DNA of 16,701 nucleotides from an uncultured Haemophilus sp. (GCF_937976265.1 NZ_CALJRX010000246.1:1-16701), one strand, 5' to 3'; positions 1-6,919 are shown, counted from the first letter of the stretch. A program made the numbers and translations. Notes: a model not told the origin generated them from the letters alone.

Positions 1-425
1 CTTGGGCATCAAAGATTGACTTGAAAAATAACATAAAAACAGAATACCTCATCTGTGATTTGGATATACCTAATTTTTATACTGATGTATTTGTTGTGAA
101 ACTTGTGTGGAAAGACTACGTTTTTCTAGCTGATACTTCCGGAGAGTCTTATGGAAAGCTCCTTATAAAACATAAGGATAACATGGATTTGCCGGCTGAG
201 TATGTGGACTTTCCTAAAGTCGAAAAAGAAGGCGGAACCTTTATTGGCCGTGGAATGATACTTAATGGGGAGCCGTATTTTCTTTTCAGGACAGATAAGA
301 TTGATGTGGATGTTTTGTATAAATACGACGTGCTGTCTAAGGAGTTCATCTATGAAAACGAAATACATTTTGTCGACAATTCTCATGGCAAGTGCTATGA
401 TGGTTTCATGCACAGATCTAAATGA
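1..425 (+). CDS. Partial unrecognised Bacteroidetes-type protein (5' end outside window)
   Basis: The frame is open from the left edge; a TTG at 21 is not needed as a start, and the gene probably begins outside the window. About 140 residues are visible. They are rich in beta-strand-like stretches with aromatic and glycine residues, including a GRGMILNG segment followed by PYFLF and a YKYD motif. This loosely resembles the repeat units of Kelch or six-bladed propeller proteins of Bacteroidetes, but I do not recognise the family. The last 24 codons overlap the start of the SusD-like gene in another frame. The natural end may therefore lie near 340-350, or the frame may be joined artificially to the next gene. 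Base composition and the lack of Haemophilus uptake signals fit the SusD-like neighbour rather than the rest of the window. Confidence 0.4.
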   Translation, partial: WASKIDLKNNIKTEYLICDLDIPNFYTDVFVVKLVWKDYVFLADTSGESYGKLLIKHKDNMDLPAEYVDFPKVEKEGGTFIGRGMILNGEPYFLFRTDKIDVDVLYKYDVLSKEFIYENEIHFVDNSHGKCYDGFMHRSK

Positions 426-909
426 AAAGCTTTATGATAAAGTGTCGATGGACGATTATGGTAAGAACGAAAGCGAGATTTCGACGATTGTTGGAGGTGC
501 CTACGCGACGTTAAGAGGCTATGGTTCTAACACTCCTGAAGGCAATAATGTGAACTGTTATCCTACATGTGAGTATGTGTTCTTTACCTCAGAGTGTTCC
601 AGTGACGAGGCATGTATCCCGACACGAGGCACAGATTGGTATGATGGAGGACGTTATCAACAGCTTCAATATCATACTTGGGATGCCGACAATACAGGTG
701 TCTTATCTCTTTGGCGTTATAATTTTACAGGCGTTTCCAAGGTTAATGGCATCATCTATCAAGTTGAAAAGAGTGAACTTTCAACTGATTTGAAAAAGAA
801 GGTAGAGGCTGAATTGCGTGGTCTTCGTGCCTACTATTATTATAATCTGATTGATAATTTTGGAAATGTACCTATCTCTACCGACTTCACTACACAGGTT
901 TTACCAAAG
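352..909 (+). CDS. SusD/RagB-family outer-membrane lipoprotein, 3' end lost at junction
   Basis: This is the N-terminal part (about 186 residues) of a SusD-like glycan- or nutrient-binding lipoprotein. Such proteins sit on the outer membrane of Bacteroidetes as the lid of a SusC TonB-dependent channel. The start is ATG at 352, preceded by AAGGAG at 339-344. A lipoprotein signal peptide ends at a lipobox with Cys20 (MMVSC). Typical family features follow: DLNEKLYDKVS, a helical segment, and the diagnostic stretch ELRGLRAYYYYNLIDNFGNVPI near residues 154-175. Family members are usually 450-600 residues, so about two thirds is missing. Normal coding ends at LPK (about 909); after that the frame reads antisense hscA sequence to a stop at 934-936. 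No susC lies upstream, where it would be expected. Confidence 0.85.
897..909. other. Chimeric junction between Bacteroidetes and Haemophilus DNA
   Basis: To the left, the SusD-like frame is sensible up to LPK. To the right, the antisense hscA frame is sensible from GEFFGK upward. Both readings fit the 13 bases 897-909, which therefore act as microhomology at the join. An EcoRI site (GAATTC, 909-914) lies at its edge. Neither gene continues beyond this point. An assembly or ligation chimera is the simplest explanation (inference). Confidence 0.8.
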
Positions 910-1958
910 AATTCGCCCACTTGTTCACGTACGTAAGGCACGCGAGTTGAGCCACCCACCATCACCACTTCTTGCACATCTTCAGCTTCAACATGCGCAT
1001 CTTTCAATGCGCGACGACAGGTTAATAAGGAACGTTTAACCAATGAATGAATTAATTCATTGAATTGCTCACGACTTAACTCACCTTCAAATCCGCGCCA
1101 AGAAATGACCGCACTTTGCTCACTCGTTAAAGCAATTTTAGTCTGAGTCGCTAAGCTTAAAAGCTCACGCTGCTCATTTACATTTTGTGGTTGAATACCC
1201 GCTTGTTCAACAATCCAATCGGCAATTAAATGGTCAAAATCATCACCACCTAAAGCGGTATCCCCACCTGTTGCTAAGACTTCAAATACACCTTTAGACA
1301 AGCGTAAAATTGAGATATCAAAGGTACCGCCACCTAAGTCATAAACAGCAATGACACCTTCTTTTCCGCTATCTAAGCCATAAGCGACTGCTGCTGCAGT
1401 GGGTTCATTTAATAAACGTAATACATTCAACCCTGCAAGACGTGCTGCATCTTTCGTACTTTGGCGTTGAGCATCATCAAAATAGGCAGGTACGGTAATC
1501 ACCACGCCAGAAAGCTCACCTGCAAGGCGTTGTTCTGCAATATGATTTAAACGAGATAAAATATCCGCAGAGACTTCAATAGGGCTTTTTTTGCCTTGAT
1601 GTGTCACCAATAATGGCAACCCATTTTCACTTGCCACAAACTCATACGGTAAATTGGTATAACGAGATTGCACATCACCAAGGCTACGTCCAATCAGACG
1701 TTTCACCGAAATAATCGTATTTTTAGGATCAATTGCAGCTTTTGCAAATGCTTCTGTACCAACAAGTTTTTCATTCTCACCATAGTAAACGACTGAAGGC
1801 ACAAGGCTTCTGTCTTGTTCATCATTCAAAATGGTGGCTTGACCGCTACGCACTGCGGCAACTAAAGAGTTTGTTGTACCTAAATCAATCCCTACCGCAA
1901 GACGATGTTGATGTGGTGCAGCCGTTTGTCCTGGCTCTGCAATTTGGAGTAATGCCAT
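897..1958 (-). CDS. hscA: HscA, Hsp70-type chaperone for Fe-S cluster transfer (C-terminal half missing)
   Basis: HscA is the specialised DnaK-like ATPase that, with HscB, binds IscU and helps release its iron-sulfur cluster to acceptor proteins in the cytoplasm. The visible 354 residues carry the Hsp70 nucleotide-binding domain: phosphate-1 loop GIDLGTTNS (23-31), the NEPTAAAVAYG segment (184-194), phosphate-2 loop YDLGGGTFD (206-214), and VMVGGSTRVP (332-341). The start ATG at 1958 follows AAAGAGAT. HscA is normally about 616-620 residues, so the end of the ATPase domain and all of the substrate-binding domain that contacts the IscU LPPVK motif are lost at the junction. Beyond residue 353 the frame reads antisense SusD sequence. 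Genes expected downstream (fdx, iscX) are absent for the same reason. Confidence 0.92.
1108..1116 (-). repeat. DNA uptake signal sequence (USS)
   Basis: Exact 9-base core (AAGTGCGGT on the minus strand) inside hscA, followed by CATTTCT. It marks this side of the junction as Haemophilus DNA. Confidence 0.85.
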
Positions 1959-1998
1959 ATCTCTTTTTATCTCTAATAATTAATTCGTTAAGGGCTCG

Positions 1999-2685
1999 TT
2001 ATGCCACTGAATAAGCTTGTGCAAATTTATCTTGTTCGGTGAAACTTGCGTTGTAATGGGTTTCAATGTTGACTTCGCGTCGTTCACGCTGATTAATATC
2101 AGTCGTCTTATCTTCTGAAAGCTCTGGTGTAAAAACAATCATGTGGTTACCATCGAGTTGTTTTACATCTTCTTGCCAATTTTGCCAAAACAGATTTTGG
2201 TAAAATGCTTCAATGTCACCATTTAATGCCCAAGCTAAGAAATCCGTATAGGTAAAATTTAAATCATGCCAAGTTAAGTCTTTTGGTGAAAAATAATAAA
2301 TCTTGCCAAGATTAGAACCTAAAGAGCCACCATTTAAAGCAAAATAACCACCAATGACATCGTCTGCAACAAGCAAATATTTGGGTTTATCACCTGATTG
2401 ATTAAAGGATTTGCTGAAATTCCAGTCCATTAATCCACGGGGTAATTTAAAACTGCCTGACCCCAAGATACGCAACCAACCATGATGGATTAAAATGCCG
2501 CCAGTTTCATAAATGACTGCTCCCATTGGAGAAGAAGTGGGCATTTGCATGGTGAAAAGCTCACGTTCTGCACTGGATTGATCTTTTTTAATCACTTCAC
2601 AATGATTACGAGCACGCTCAATCCATTGGGAAATGGTTCCCCACGCAGATTTTGAGGCATCAGTCAGTTGTTCTAAAGTTTGCAT
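1999..2685 (-). CDS. DUF2625 family protein inside the isc operon
   Basis: A 228-residue protein of unknown function that I assign to the DUF2625 family. Its key segment is SPMGAVIYETGGILIHHGWLRILGSG (about residues 52-77), followed by a DWN and a YLLVADDVIGGYFALNGG stretch typical of that family. There is no signal peptide or membrane segment, so it is probably cytoplasmic and globular. It starts at ATG 2685 with only a weak ribosome-binding sequence. It lies between hscB (74-base gap with a hairpin) and hscA (40-base gap), same strand. In E. coli hscB and hscA are adjacent, so this is an insertion in the operon. I recall a hypothetical gene at the same place in H. influenzae Rd. A role in Fe-S assembly is only suggested by position. 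Confidence 0.8.
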   Translation of the reverse strand: MQTLEQLTDASKSAWGTISQWIERARNHCEVIKKDQSSAERELFTMQMPTSSPMGAVIYETGGILIHHGWLRILGSGSFKLPRGLMDWNFSKSFNQSGDKPKYLLVADDVIGGYFALNGGSLGSNLGKIYYFSPKDLTWHDLNFTYTDFLAWALNGDIEAFYQNLFWQNWQEDVKQLDGNHMIVFTPELSEDKTTDINQRERREVNIETHYNASFTEQDKFAQAYSVA

Positions 2686-2735
2686 AATCGGATTTCATTA
2701 GTATTAGGGCGATTGCCCATTTATCAATAGCGAAA

Positions 2736-2754
2736 AGGGCGTATTAAACGCCCT
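2736..2754 (-). terminator. Hairpin between hscB and the DUF2625 gene, possible attenuator
   Basis: AGGGCGT and ACGCCCT form a perfect 7-bp stem with a 5-base loop. Read on the minus strand, the stem runs into TTTTCG, a short U tract. It lies 6 bases past the hscB stop. This suggests partial termination, with read-through needed for DUF2625 and hscA. The short U tract makes full termination doubtful. Confidence 0.4.
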
Positions 2755-2759
2755 CAAGA

Positions 2760-3281
2760 TTATAATTCAAATAGACGTTCTTCTACTTGGCTAATTTCAT
2801 CCGCCAATTTTTTTAGAAAACGTAATTTATCGCAGAATTGTGCAGCAGTTGACCATTGTTGCTCATTGAGCTGTGCTTCAAGTGCGGTCAACATTTCTTT
2901 TGTTTCTTTTTTAACGCGTTTTGCAAAGGATTCTAATGCATTTTCATCCTGGCTTTGCTCAATATTTTCGAGCTCTTCTCGCCATTCTAATTGCTGCATC
3001 AAAAATGCCACATCTTGCGTGCTCTTTTGTTCTAAATCCTGTGCTTCGCCCGTATTTAACGCAATAATTGCTTCCGCACGTAAAATTGGGTCTTTCAAGG
3101 TTTTTAATGCATCATTAACTTCTGTCGACTTTTGCATTGCAATGCGTTGTTCTTGCGCATCTGCTGTAACAAAATTATCTGGATGCAAACTCTTTTGAAG
3201 CACTAAATAACGCTCAGATAAAAGGGCTTGATCAACATTAAAAGCAACGGGCAAATCAAAAATAGCAAAAGGATTTGTCAT
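2760..3281 (-). CDS. hscB: HscB, J-domain co-chaperone for Fe-S assembly
   Basis: HscB brings IscU to HscA and stimulates the HscA ATPase. The 173-residue product has the usual family length. The N-terminal J domain (about 1-75) contains the essential HPD triplet at 33-35 in SLHPDNF. The C-terminal helical bundle (about 90-170) includes FCDKLRFLKKL, the part that in homologues presents hydrophobic residues to IscU. The start ATG at 3281 lies 9 bases after the iscA stop, preceded by AAGGAAT, so the two genes are closely coupled. A USS lies within the coding sequence. Confidence 0.95.
   Translation of the reverse strand: MTNPFAIFDLPVAFNVDQALLSERYLVLQKSLHPDNFVTADAQEQRIAMQKSTEVNDALKTLKDPILRAEAIIALNTGEAQDLEQKSTQDVAFLMQQLEWREELENIEQSQDENALESFAKRVKKETKEMLTALEAQLNEQQWSTAAQFCDKLRFLKKLADEISQVEERLFEL
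2880..2888 (+). repeat. DNA uptake signal sequence (USS)
   Basis: AAGTGCGGT followed by CAACATTTC, inside hscB. Confidence 0.85.
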
Positions 3282-3290
3282 TTCTATTCC

Positions 3291-3614
3291 TTAAACGTGG
3301 AAACTCTCACCACAACCACAAGATTCTTTCACGTTCGGGTTGTTATATTTAAAGCCTTCATTCAAGCCTTCTTTAACGTAATCTAGCTCAATGCCATTTA
3401 AATAAACTAAGCTTTTTGGATCGACGATGACTTTCACGCCATGCTGCTCAAAAACAAGATCGTCATCATTGAGCACATCAACGAATTCAAGCACATAGCC
3501 TAAACCCGAACAACCTGATGTTTTCACACCTAAGCGTAAACCGATGCCTTTTCCACGATTTTCAAGAAAAGTACGAACTCGTTGTGCCGCTTTTTCAGTG
3601 AGTGTTATAGACAT
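3291..3614 (-). CDS. iscA: IscA, A-type iron-sulfur carrier
   Basis: IscA is a small carrier that holds iron or Fe-S clusters and helps deliver them, especially for [4Fe-4S] maturation. The product is 107 residues, the usual length. It carries the three conserved cysteines of A-type carriers: Cys35 in TSGCSG, and Cys99 and Cys101 in the C-terminal SCGCG. I chose ATG 3614 (MSITLTEKAA) because it matches homologues and has TTAAGGA upstream. A longer in-frame start at 3659 would read through a USS hairpin and is unlikely. It is the fourth gene of the operon, 50 bases after iscU. Confidence 0.95.
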   Translation of the reverse strand: MSITLTEKAAQRVRTFLENRGKGIGLRLGVKTSGCSGLGYVLEFVDVLNDDDLVFEQHGVKVIVDPKSLVYLNGIELDYVKEGLNEGFKYNNPNVKESCGCGESFHV

Positions 3615-3634
3615 ATTCTGATCCTTAAATTGAT

Positions 3635-3662
3635 AAAGTGCGGTCATTTTCAACCGCACTTT
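3635..3662. terminator. Inverted pair of uptake signals forming a hairpin between iscU and iscA
   Basis: Two USS cores face each other (3636-3644 forward, 3653-3661 reverse) and form a 10-bp perfect stem (AAAGTGCGGT/ACCGCACTTT) with an 8-base loop. On the minus strand it begins 2 bases after the iscU stop and ends in TTTATC. Inverted USS pairs are known to serve as terminators in Haemophilus. Here it lies inside an operon, so it may act as a partial terminator or 3'-end stabiliser for iscRSU mRNA (inference). Confidence 0.6.
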
Positions 3663-3664
3663 GA

Positions 3665-4048
3665 TTACTTACCTTGTTTATTTTTATAGTCAGCAATAGC
3701 GGCTTTAATTGCATCTTCTGCTAAAATTGAGCAGTGAACTTTTACCGGTGGTAATTCAAGTTCTTCCGCAATTTGACTATTTTTGATTGCACCTGCTTCA
3801 TCTAAAGATTTGCCTTTTACCCATTCAGTAATTAAAGAGCTAGAAGCGATCGCAGAACCACAACCATAAGTTTTGAATTTTGCATCTTCAATAATGCCGC
3901 TGTCATTTACTTTGATTTGTAACTGCATAACGTCACCACAAGCTGGCGCGCCCACCATGCCGGTGCCCACAGAATTATCTTTTTTGTCCATTGAACCAAC
4001 ATTGCGTGGATTTTCGTAATGATCGATAACTTTTTCGCTGTATGCCAT
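3665..4048 (-). CDS. iscU: IscU, iron-sulfur cluster assembly scaffold
   Basis: IscU is the cytoplasmic scaffold on which IscS-derived sulfur and iron are built into a cluster. The 127-residue product has the expected length. It keeps the three ligand cysteines Cys37 (PACGD), Cys63 (YGCGSA) and Cys106 (KVHCS), plus Asp39 and His105. The HscA recognition motif LPPVK is at 99-103. ATG 4048 is preceded by AGGAA. It lies 54 bases after the iscS stop, with a small hairpin between them. Confidence 0.97.
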   Translation of the reverse strand: MAYSEKVIDHYENPRNVGSMDKKDNSVGTGMVGAPACGDVMQLQIKVNDSGIIEDAKFKTYGCGSAIASSSLITEWVKGKSLDEAGAIKNSQIAEELELPPVKVHCSILAEDAIKAAIADYKNKQGK

Positions 4049-4079
4049 ATTATGTTCCTTTCCTAAATAAGTTGCTATC

Positions 4080-4096
4080 AGGCGGTCTAACCGCCT
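4080..4096 (-). other. Small hairpin between iscS and iscU
   Basis: AGGCGGT and ACCGCCT form a perfect 7-bp GC-rich stem with a 3-base loop, 6 bases after the iscS stop. No U tract follows on the minus strand, so it is probably not a terminator. It could mark an mRNA processing or stability site (inference). Confidence 0.4.
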
Positions 4097-4102
4097 TTAA
4101 AA

Positions 4103-5317
4103 TTAGTGGGCTGACCACTCAATAGTATTTAAATCAATGCCTTCTTTGAACATATCCCAAAGTGGCGATAATTCACGAAGTTTTGCTACTGCATTACGTG
4201 TTAAATTAATGGTGTAATCAATTTCTTCTTCCGTTGTCCAACGACCAAGCGTGAAACGAATTGAGCTATGTGCTAATTCATCATTACGACCTAATGCACG
4301 TAATACATAGGATGGTTCTAAACTCGCTGAAGTACAAGCCGAACCAGAAGAAACTGCAACATCACGCAATGCCATCATCAATGATTCACCTTCAACATAG
4401 TTAAAGCTGATGTTCAAGTTATTTGCTACACGGTGCTCCATTGAACCATTTACATAGGTTTCTTCAATTTCTTTCAAGCCATTATATAAACGATCGCGTA
4501 AAGCTCTGATACGAGGAATTTCTGTCGCCATTTCTTCTTTTGCAATACGATAAGCTTCACCCATACCAACAATTTGGTGTACAGGTAATGTACCGGAACG
4601 CATACCACGTTCATGACCACCACCATGGATAATCGCTTCTAAACGAACACGCGGTTTACGGCATACATATAATGCACCAATCCCTTTTGGTCCGTATAAT
4701 TTGTGGCTAGACATTGACATTAAATCAACCTGTAATTCCGCAAGATTGATTTCTACTTTACCTACACTTTGTGTTGCATCTACGTGGAAAATGGTTTTGT
4801 TTGCACGGCAAAGCTCACCAATTGCTTTAATATCTTGAATCACACCAATCTCATTATTCACGTGCATAATTGACACAAGAATCGTATCTGGACGCAATGC
4901 AGCTTTGAATTTCTCAAGATCGATTAAACCATCTTCTTCTGGATCTAAATAGGTGACTTCAAAGCCTTCACGCTCTAACTGACGGCAAGTATCCAATACG
5001 GCTTTATGCTCAGTTTTACAAGTAATAATGTGTTTACCTTTTGTTTGATAAAAGTGCGCCGCACCTTTAATTGCAAGGTTATCTGCTTCTGTTGCGCCAG
5101 AAGTAAATACAATTTCACGTGAATCTGCACCAATCAAATCCGCAATTTGATTACGGGCAATATCAACCGCTTCTTCAGCTTGCCAGCCAAATTTATGTGA
5201 ACGAGATGCTGGATTACCGAATACACCATCAATGGTTAAATATTCCATCATTTTTTTAGCTACACGTTCATCAACTGGACATGTTGCTGCATAATCTAAA
5301 TAAATTGGTAATTTCAT
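4103..5317 (-). CDS. iscS: IscS, cysteine desulfurase
   Basis: IscS is a pyridoxal-phosphate enzyme that converts cysteine to alanine and supplies persulfide sulfur for Fe-S clusters, tRNA thiolation and other pathways. The product is 404 residues, as in E. coli. His104 (KTEHKAVLD) stacks on the cofactor, and Lys206 in SSHKLYG is the PLP Schiff-base lysine. Cys328 in SSGSACTS is the mobile persulfide cysteine. I place the start at ATG 5317 (MKLPIYLDYAAT), with AGGAG five bases upstream. A GTG at 5323 would overlap the ribosome-binding site and add only two residues. It is the second gene of the isc operon, after iscR. Confidence 0.97.
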   Translation of the reverse strand: MKLPIYLDYAATCPVDERVAKKMMEYLTIDGVFGNPASRSHKFGWQAEEAVDIARNQIADLIGADSREIVFTSGATEADNLAIKGAAHFYQTKGKHIITCKTEHKAVLDTCRQLEREGFEVTYLDPEEDGLIDLEKFKAALRPDTILVSIMHVNNEIGVIQDIKAIGELCRANKTIFHVDATQSVGKVEINLAELQVDLMSMSSHKLYGPKGIGALYVCRKPRVRLEAIIHGGGHERGMRSGTLPVHQIVGMGEAYRIAKEEMATEIPRIRALRDRLYNGLKEIEETYVNGSMEHRVANNLNISFNYVEGESLMMALRDVAVSSGSACTSASLEPSYVLRALGRNDELAHSSIRFTLGRWTTEEEIDYTINLTRNAVAKLRELSPLWDMFKEGIDLNTIEWSAH

Positions 5318-5356
5318 TTTCACTCCTAAATAACTACCAAAAATGCCATCATTTTG

Positions 5357-5365
5357 ACCGCACTT
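5357..5365 (-). repeat. DNA uptake signal sequence (USS) between iscR and iscS
   Basis: AAGTGCGGT on the minus strand followed by CAAAATGATG and later an AT-rich stretch, a good match to the extended USS. It is single, with no inverted partner. Confidence 0.85.
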
Positions 5366-5380
5366 TGATCTACTTTCCTA

Positions 5381-5836
5381 TTATTGGTTGACTACAATCA
5401 AATCATCAAAATCTTTGTGAGCTTTATGTTTTCCTGATTTTTTCTCCACAAGCTCAGCCAATGTAATTTCATCTAAAAAATCAGAAATACGATCACTTAA
5501 ATCTTGCCATAAAGTATGAGTTAAACATTCAACCCCACCTTTACAATTTCCTTTACCAAGGCATCTTGTGACATTAATGTTCTCATTTACGGCTGAAATC
5601 ACCATGCCGATAGAAATTTGATCAGTTGGTAACGCTAAACGATAGCCACCACCCGGACCACGAACGCTTTTTACTAATCCACCACGACGCAATTTTGCAA
5701 ATAATTGCTCAAGATAAGAAAGTGAAATATTTTGACGTTCTGAGATATCCGCTAAACAAACTGGATCTGTCCCTGCGTGTAATGCGATATCTAAAATTGC
5801 GGTAACCGCATATCGCCCTTTAGATGTAAGTTTCAT
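5381..5836 (-). CDS. iscR: IscR, Fe-S-sensing Rrf2-family repressor of the isc operon
   Basis: IscR is a winged-helix transcription factor whose [2Fe-2S] form represses iscRSUA-hscBA and whose apo form controls other targets. The 151-residue product has the DNA-binding domain at about 1-80, with the recognition region SLSYLEQLFAKLRRGGLVKSVRG. All cluster ligands are present: Cys92, Cys98, Cys104 and His107. It is the first gene of the operon. Its promoter, just upstream, contains a type 1 IscR palindrome, so autorepression is well supported. ATG 5836 follows AGGGATGC. Confidence 0.96.
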   Translation of the reverse strand: MKLTSKGRYAVTAILDIALHAGTDPVCLADISERQNISLSYLEQLFAKLRRGGLVKSVRGPGGGYRLALPTDQISIGMVISAVNENINVTRCLGKGNCKGGVECLTHTLWQDLSDRISDFLDEITLAELVEKKSGKHKAHKDFDDLIVVNQ

Positions 5837-5865
5837 AAAGCATCCCTATTAATCGTCGTTTGGAT

Positions 5866-5893
5866 AGTTTACCTATCTGACTATGATAGTCAA
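5866..5893 (-). promoter_or_regulatory. isc promoter with type 1 IscR operator
   Basis: On the minus strand a -35 box TTGACT (5893-5888) and a -10-like TAAACT (5871-5866) are 16 bases apart. The palindrome TGACTA-TGA-TAGTCA (5878-5892) overlaps the -35 box and spacer. In the minus orientation it reads TTGACTATCATAGTCAG, matching the core of the known type 1 IscR site (YYGACTR-N3-YAGTCRR). It begins just before the trmJ stop. This placement predicts repression by cluster-loaded IscR. Confidence 0.8.
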
Positions 5894-5895
5894 TT

Positions 5896-6615
5896 TTAGT
5901 CTTTTTGCAGATTAAGGCGTTTTTCGACCGCACTTAACATTCCACGCAAAATATTTAATTCATTTTTTTCGAGAGAAGAACGGTTATAAAGCCGTCTTAA
6001 CTTTTGTATAACACCTTGATTTTGAATAAAACCAAGTGATTGATATACCTGTTCCGTATGCGCAAAAAAATACTCCATTTCTTGCGCTGTCGGATAGATA
6101 TTTTCTATTGTAGAAAGTGTACTTTCCGTTCTTTCTTTAGCTAAAAATGCCATCCGCATTTCATAACTTACCAACTGAACTGCCATCGCTAGATTTAGCG
6201 AGGAATATTCAGGGTTAGCGGGAATATTTAAATGATAATGACATTTAAGTAATTCTTCATTTGTGAGCCCAACACGCTCACGACCGAACACAATCGCTAC
6301 TTCGCCTTGATGAGCACAGGCTTTCTCGGCACATTCTCTCGGTTCTATCAACGTACTCTGTAAATGACGCAATCTCGCACTGGTACCAATTACCAAGGAA
6401 CAATCTTCTATTGCTTGCTCAAAAGTATCAACAATTTGGGCATTTCGCACAAGGTCATCTGCGCCAGCAGCTAATGCCATAGATTGTTCATCCACTGACT
6501 TTGGTGATACCAAATAGAGATTGGATAATCCCATCGTTTTCATCGCTCGTGCAGCAGAACCGATGTTCCCACTGTGTGATGTTTCAACCAAAACAATTCG
6601 AATATTTTGTAACAT
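5896..6615 (-). CDS. trmJ: TrmJ, tRNA (cytidine/uridine-32) 2'-O-methyltransferase
   Basis: TrmJ is a SPOUT-class enzyme that uses S-adenosylmethionine to methylate the ribose of position 32 in the anticodon loop of several tRNAs. The 239-residue product has the family motifs: ETSHSGNIGSAARAMKTMG (11-29), IVFGRERVGLTNEE (108-121) and SSLNLAMAVQ (138-147), the last two forming the knotted cofactor site. The C-terminal third is helical, as in E. coli TrmJ. ATG 6615 was chosen from the conserved N-terminus. The gene lies between the tRNA-Lys cluster and iscR on the same strand, and the trmJ-iscR order also occurs in E. coli. Its stop lies 59 bases before the iscR start, next to the isc promoter. 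Confidence 0.93.
   Translation of the reverse strand: MLQNIRIVLVETSHSGNIGSAARAMKTMGLSNLYLVSPKSVDEQSMALAAGADDLVRNAQIVDTFEQAIEDCSLVIGTSARLRHLQSTLIEPRECAEKACAHQGEVAIVFGRERVGLTNEELLKCHYHLNIPANPEYSSLNLAMAVQLVSYEMRMAFLAKERTESTLSTIENIYPTAQEMEYFFAHTEQVYQSLGFIQNQGVIQKLRRLYNRSSLEKNELNILRGMLSAVEKRLNLQKD
5927..5935 (-). repeat. DNA uptake signal sequence (USS)
   Basis: AAGTGCGGT followed by CGAAAAACG on the minus strand, inside the 3' end of trmJ. Confidence 0.85.
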
Positions 6616-6641
6616 TTTATGCCCGACTTAACTTTGTGGAT

Positions 6642-6673
6642 ATTCTACCATAATAACCGCCAAATATAGTCAA
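6642..6673 (-). promoter_or_regulatory. Candidate trmJ promoter
   Basis: The minus strand carries TGGTAGAAT, an extended -10 (TAGAAT at 6647-6642), 26 bases upstream of the trmJ start. A TTGACT (6673-6668) lies 20 bases farther, which is too far for a standard pair. An extended -10 promoter is the better reading. The 122-base gap also shows no clear terminator for the tRNA cluster upstream. Confidence 0.4.
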
Positions 6674-6737
6674 GAATTTTTAAAATATTTTACTTTTTTG
6701 TAAATTTATTAACAAATAGGGGGAATAAATTGTTGAC

Positions 6738-6813
6738 TGGTGGGCTGTGAGAGACTCGAACTCTCGACCGACGGATTAAGAGTCCGCTGCTCTACCAACT
6801 GAGCTAACAACCC
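6738..6813 (-). tRNA. tRNA-Lys (anticodon CUU)
   Basis: A 76-base tRNA with encoded CCA. The acceptor stem is GGGTTGT/ACAGCCC, the D arm contains GCTCAGTTGGTAGAGC, the anticodon loop is CTCTTAA (anticodon CTT), and the T arm GAGAG/CTCTC flanks TTCGAGT. It is closely related to the two neighbouring UUU genes but differs by paired changes in the acceptor and T stems. E. coli reads both lysine codons with UUU tRNAs only, so a dedicated CUU tRNA for AAG is notable. Confidence 0.95.
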
Positions 6814-6843
6814 AACCGGTTAAATAATGATCTGTAAAATAGA

Positions 6844-6919
6844 TGGTGGGTCGTGAAGGATTCGAACCTTCGACCAACGGATTAAAAGTCCGCTGCTCTA
6901 CCGACTGAGCTAACGACCC
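6844..6919 (-). tRNA. tRNA-Lys (anticodon UUU), copy 1
   Basis: A 76-base tRNA with encoded CCA, acceptor stem GGGTCGT/ACGACCC and anticodon loop CTTTTAA (anticodon TTT). It is identical base for base to the copy at 6945-7020. It is 30 bases from the CUU gene and probably co-transcribed. Confidence 0.97.

Noticed and set aside
265..351. Upstream in-frame start for the SusD-like gene
   Set aside because: The lipoprotein signal peptide begins at ATG 352 with a good ribosome-binding site; the extra residues are not signal-like.
126..413. Minus-strand frames (126-413, 149-349) at the left end
   Set aside because: Shadows of the + strand genes with no supporting start signals.
840..896. C-terminal extension of hscA (about 19 extra residues to a stop at 840)
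   Set aside because: It reads antisense SusD sequence past the junction and is not HscA-like.
3615..3659. Longer N-terminus for iscA
   Set aside because: It would translate the USS hairpin and does not match IscA homologues; ATG 3614 has a clear ribosome-binding site.
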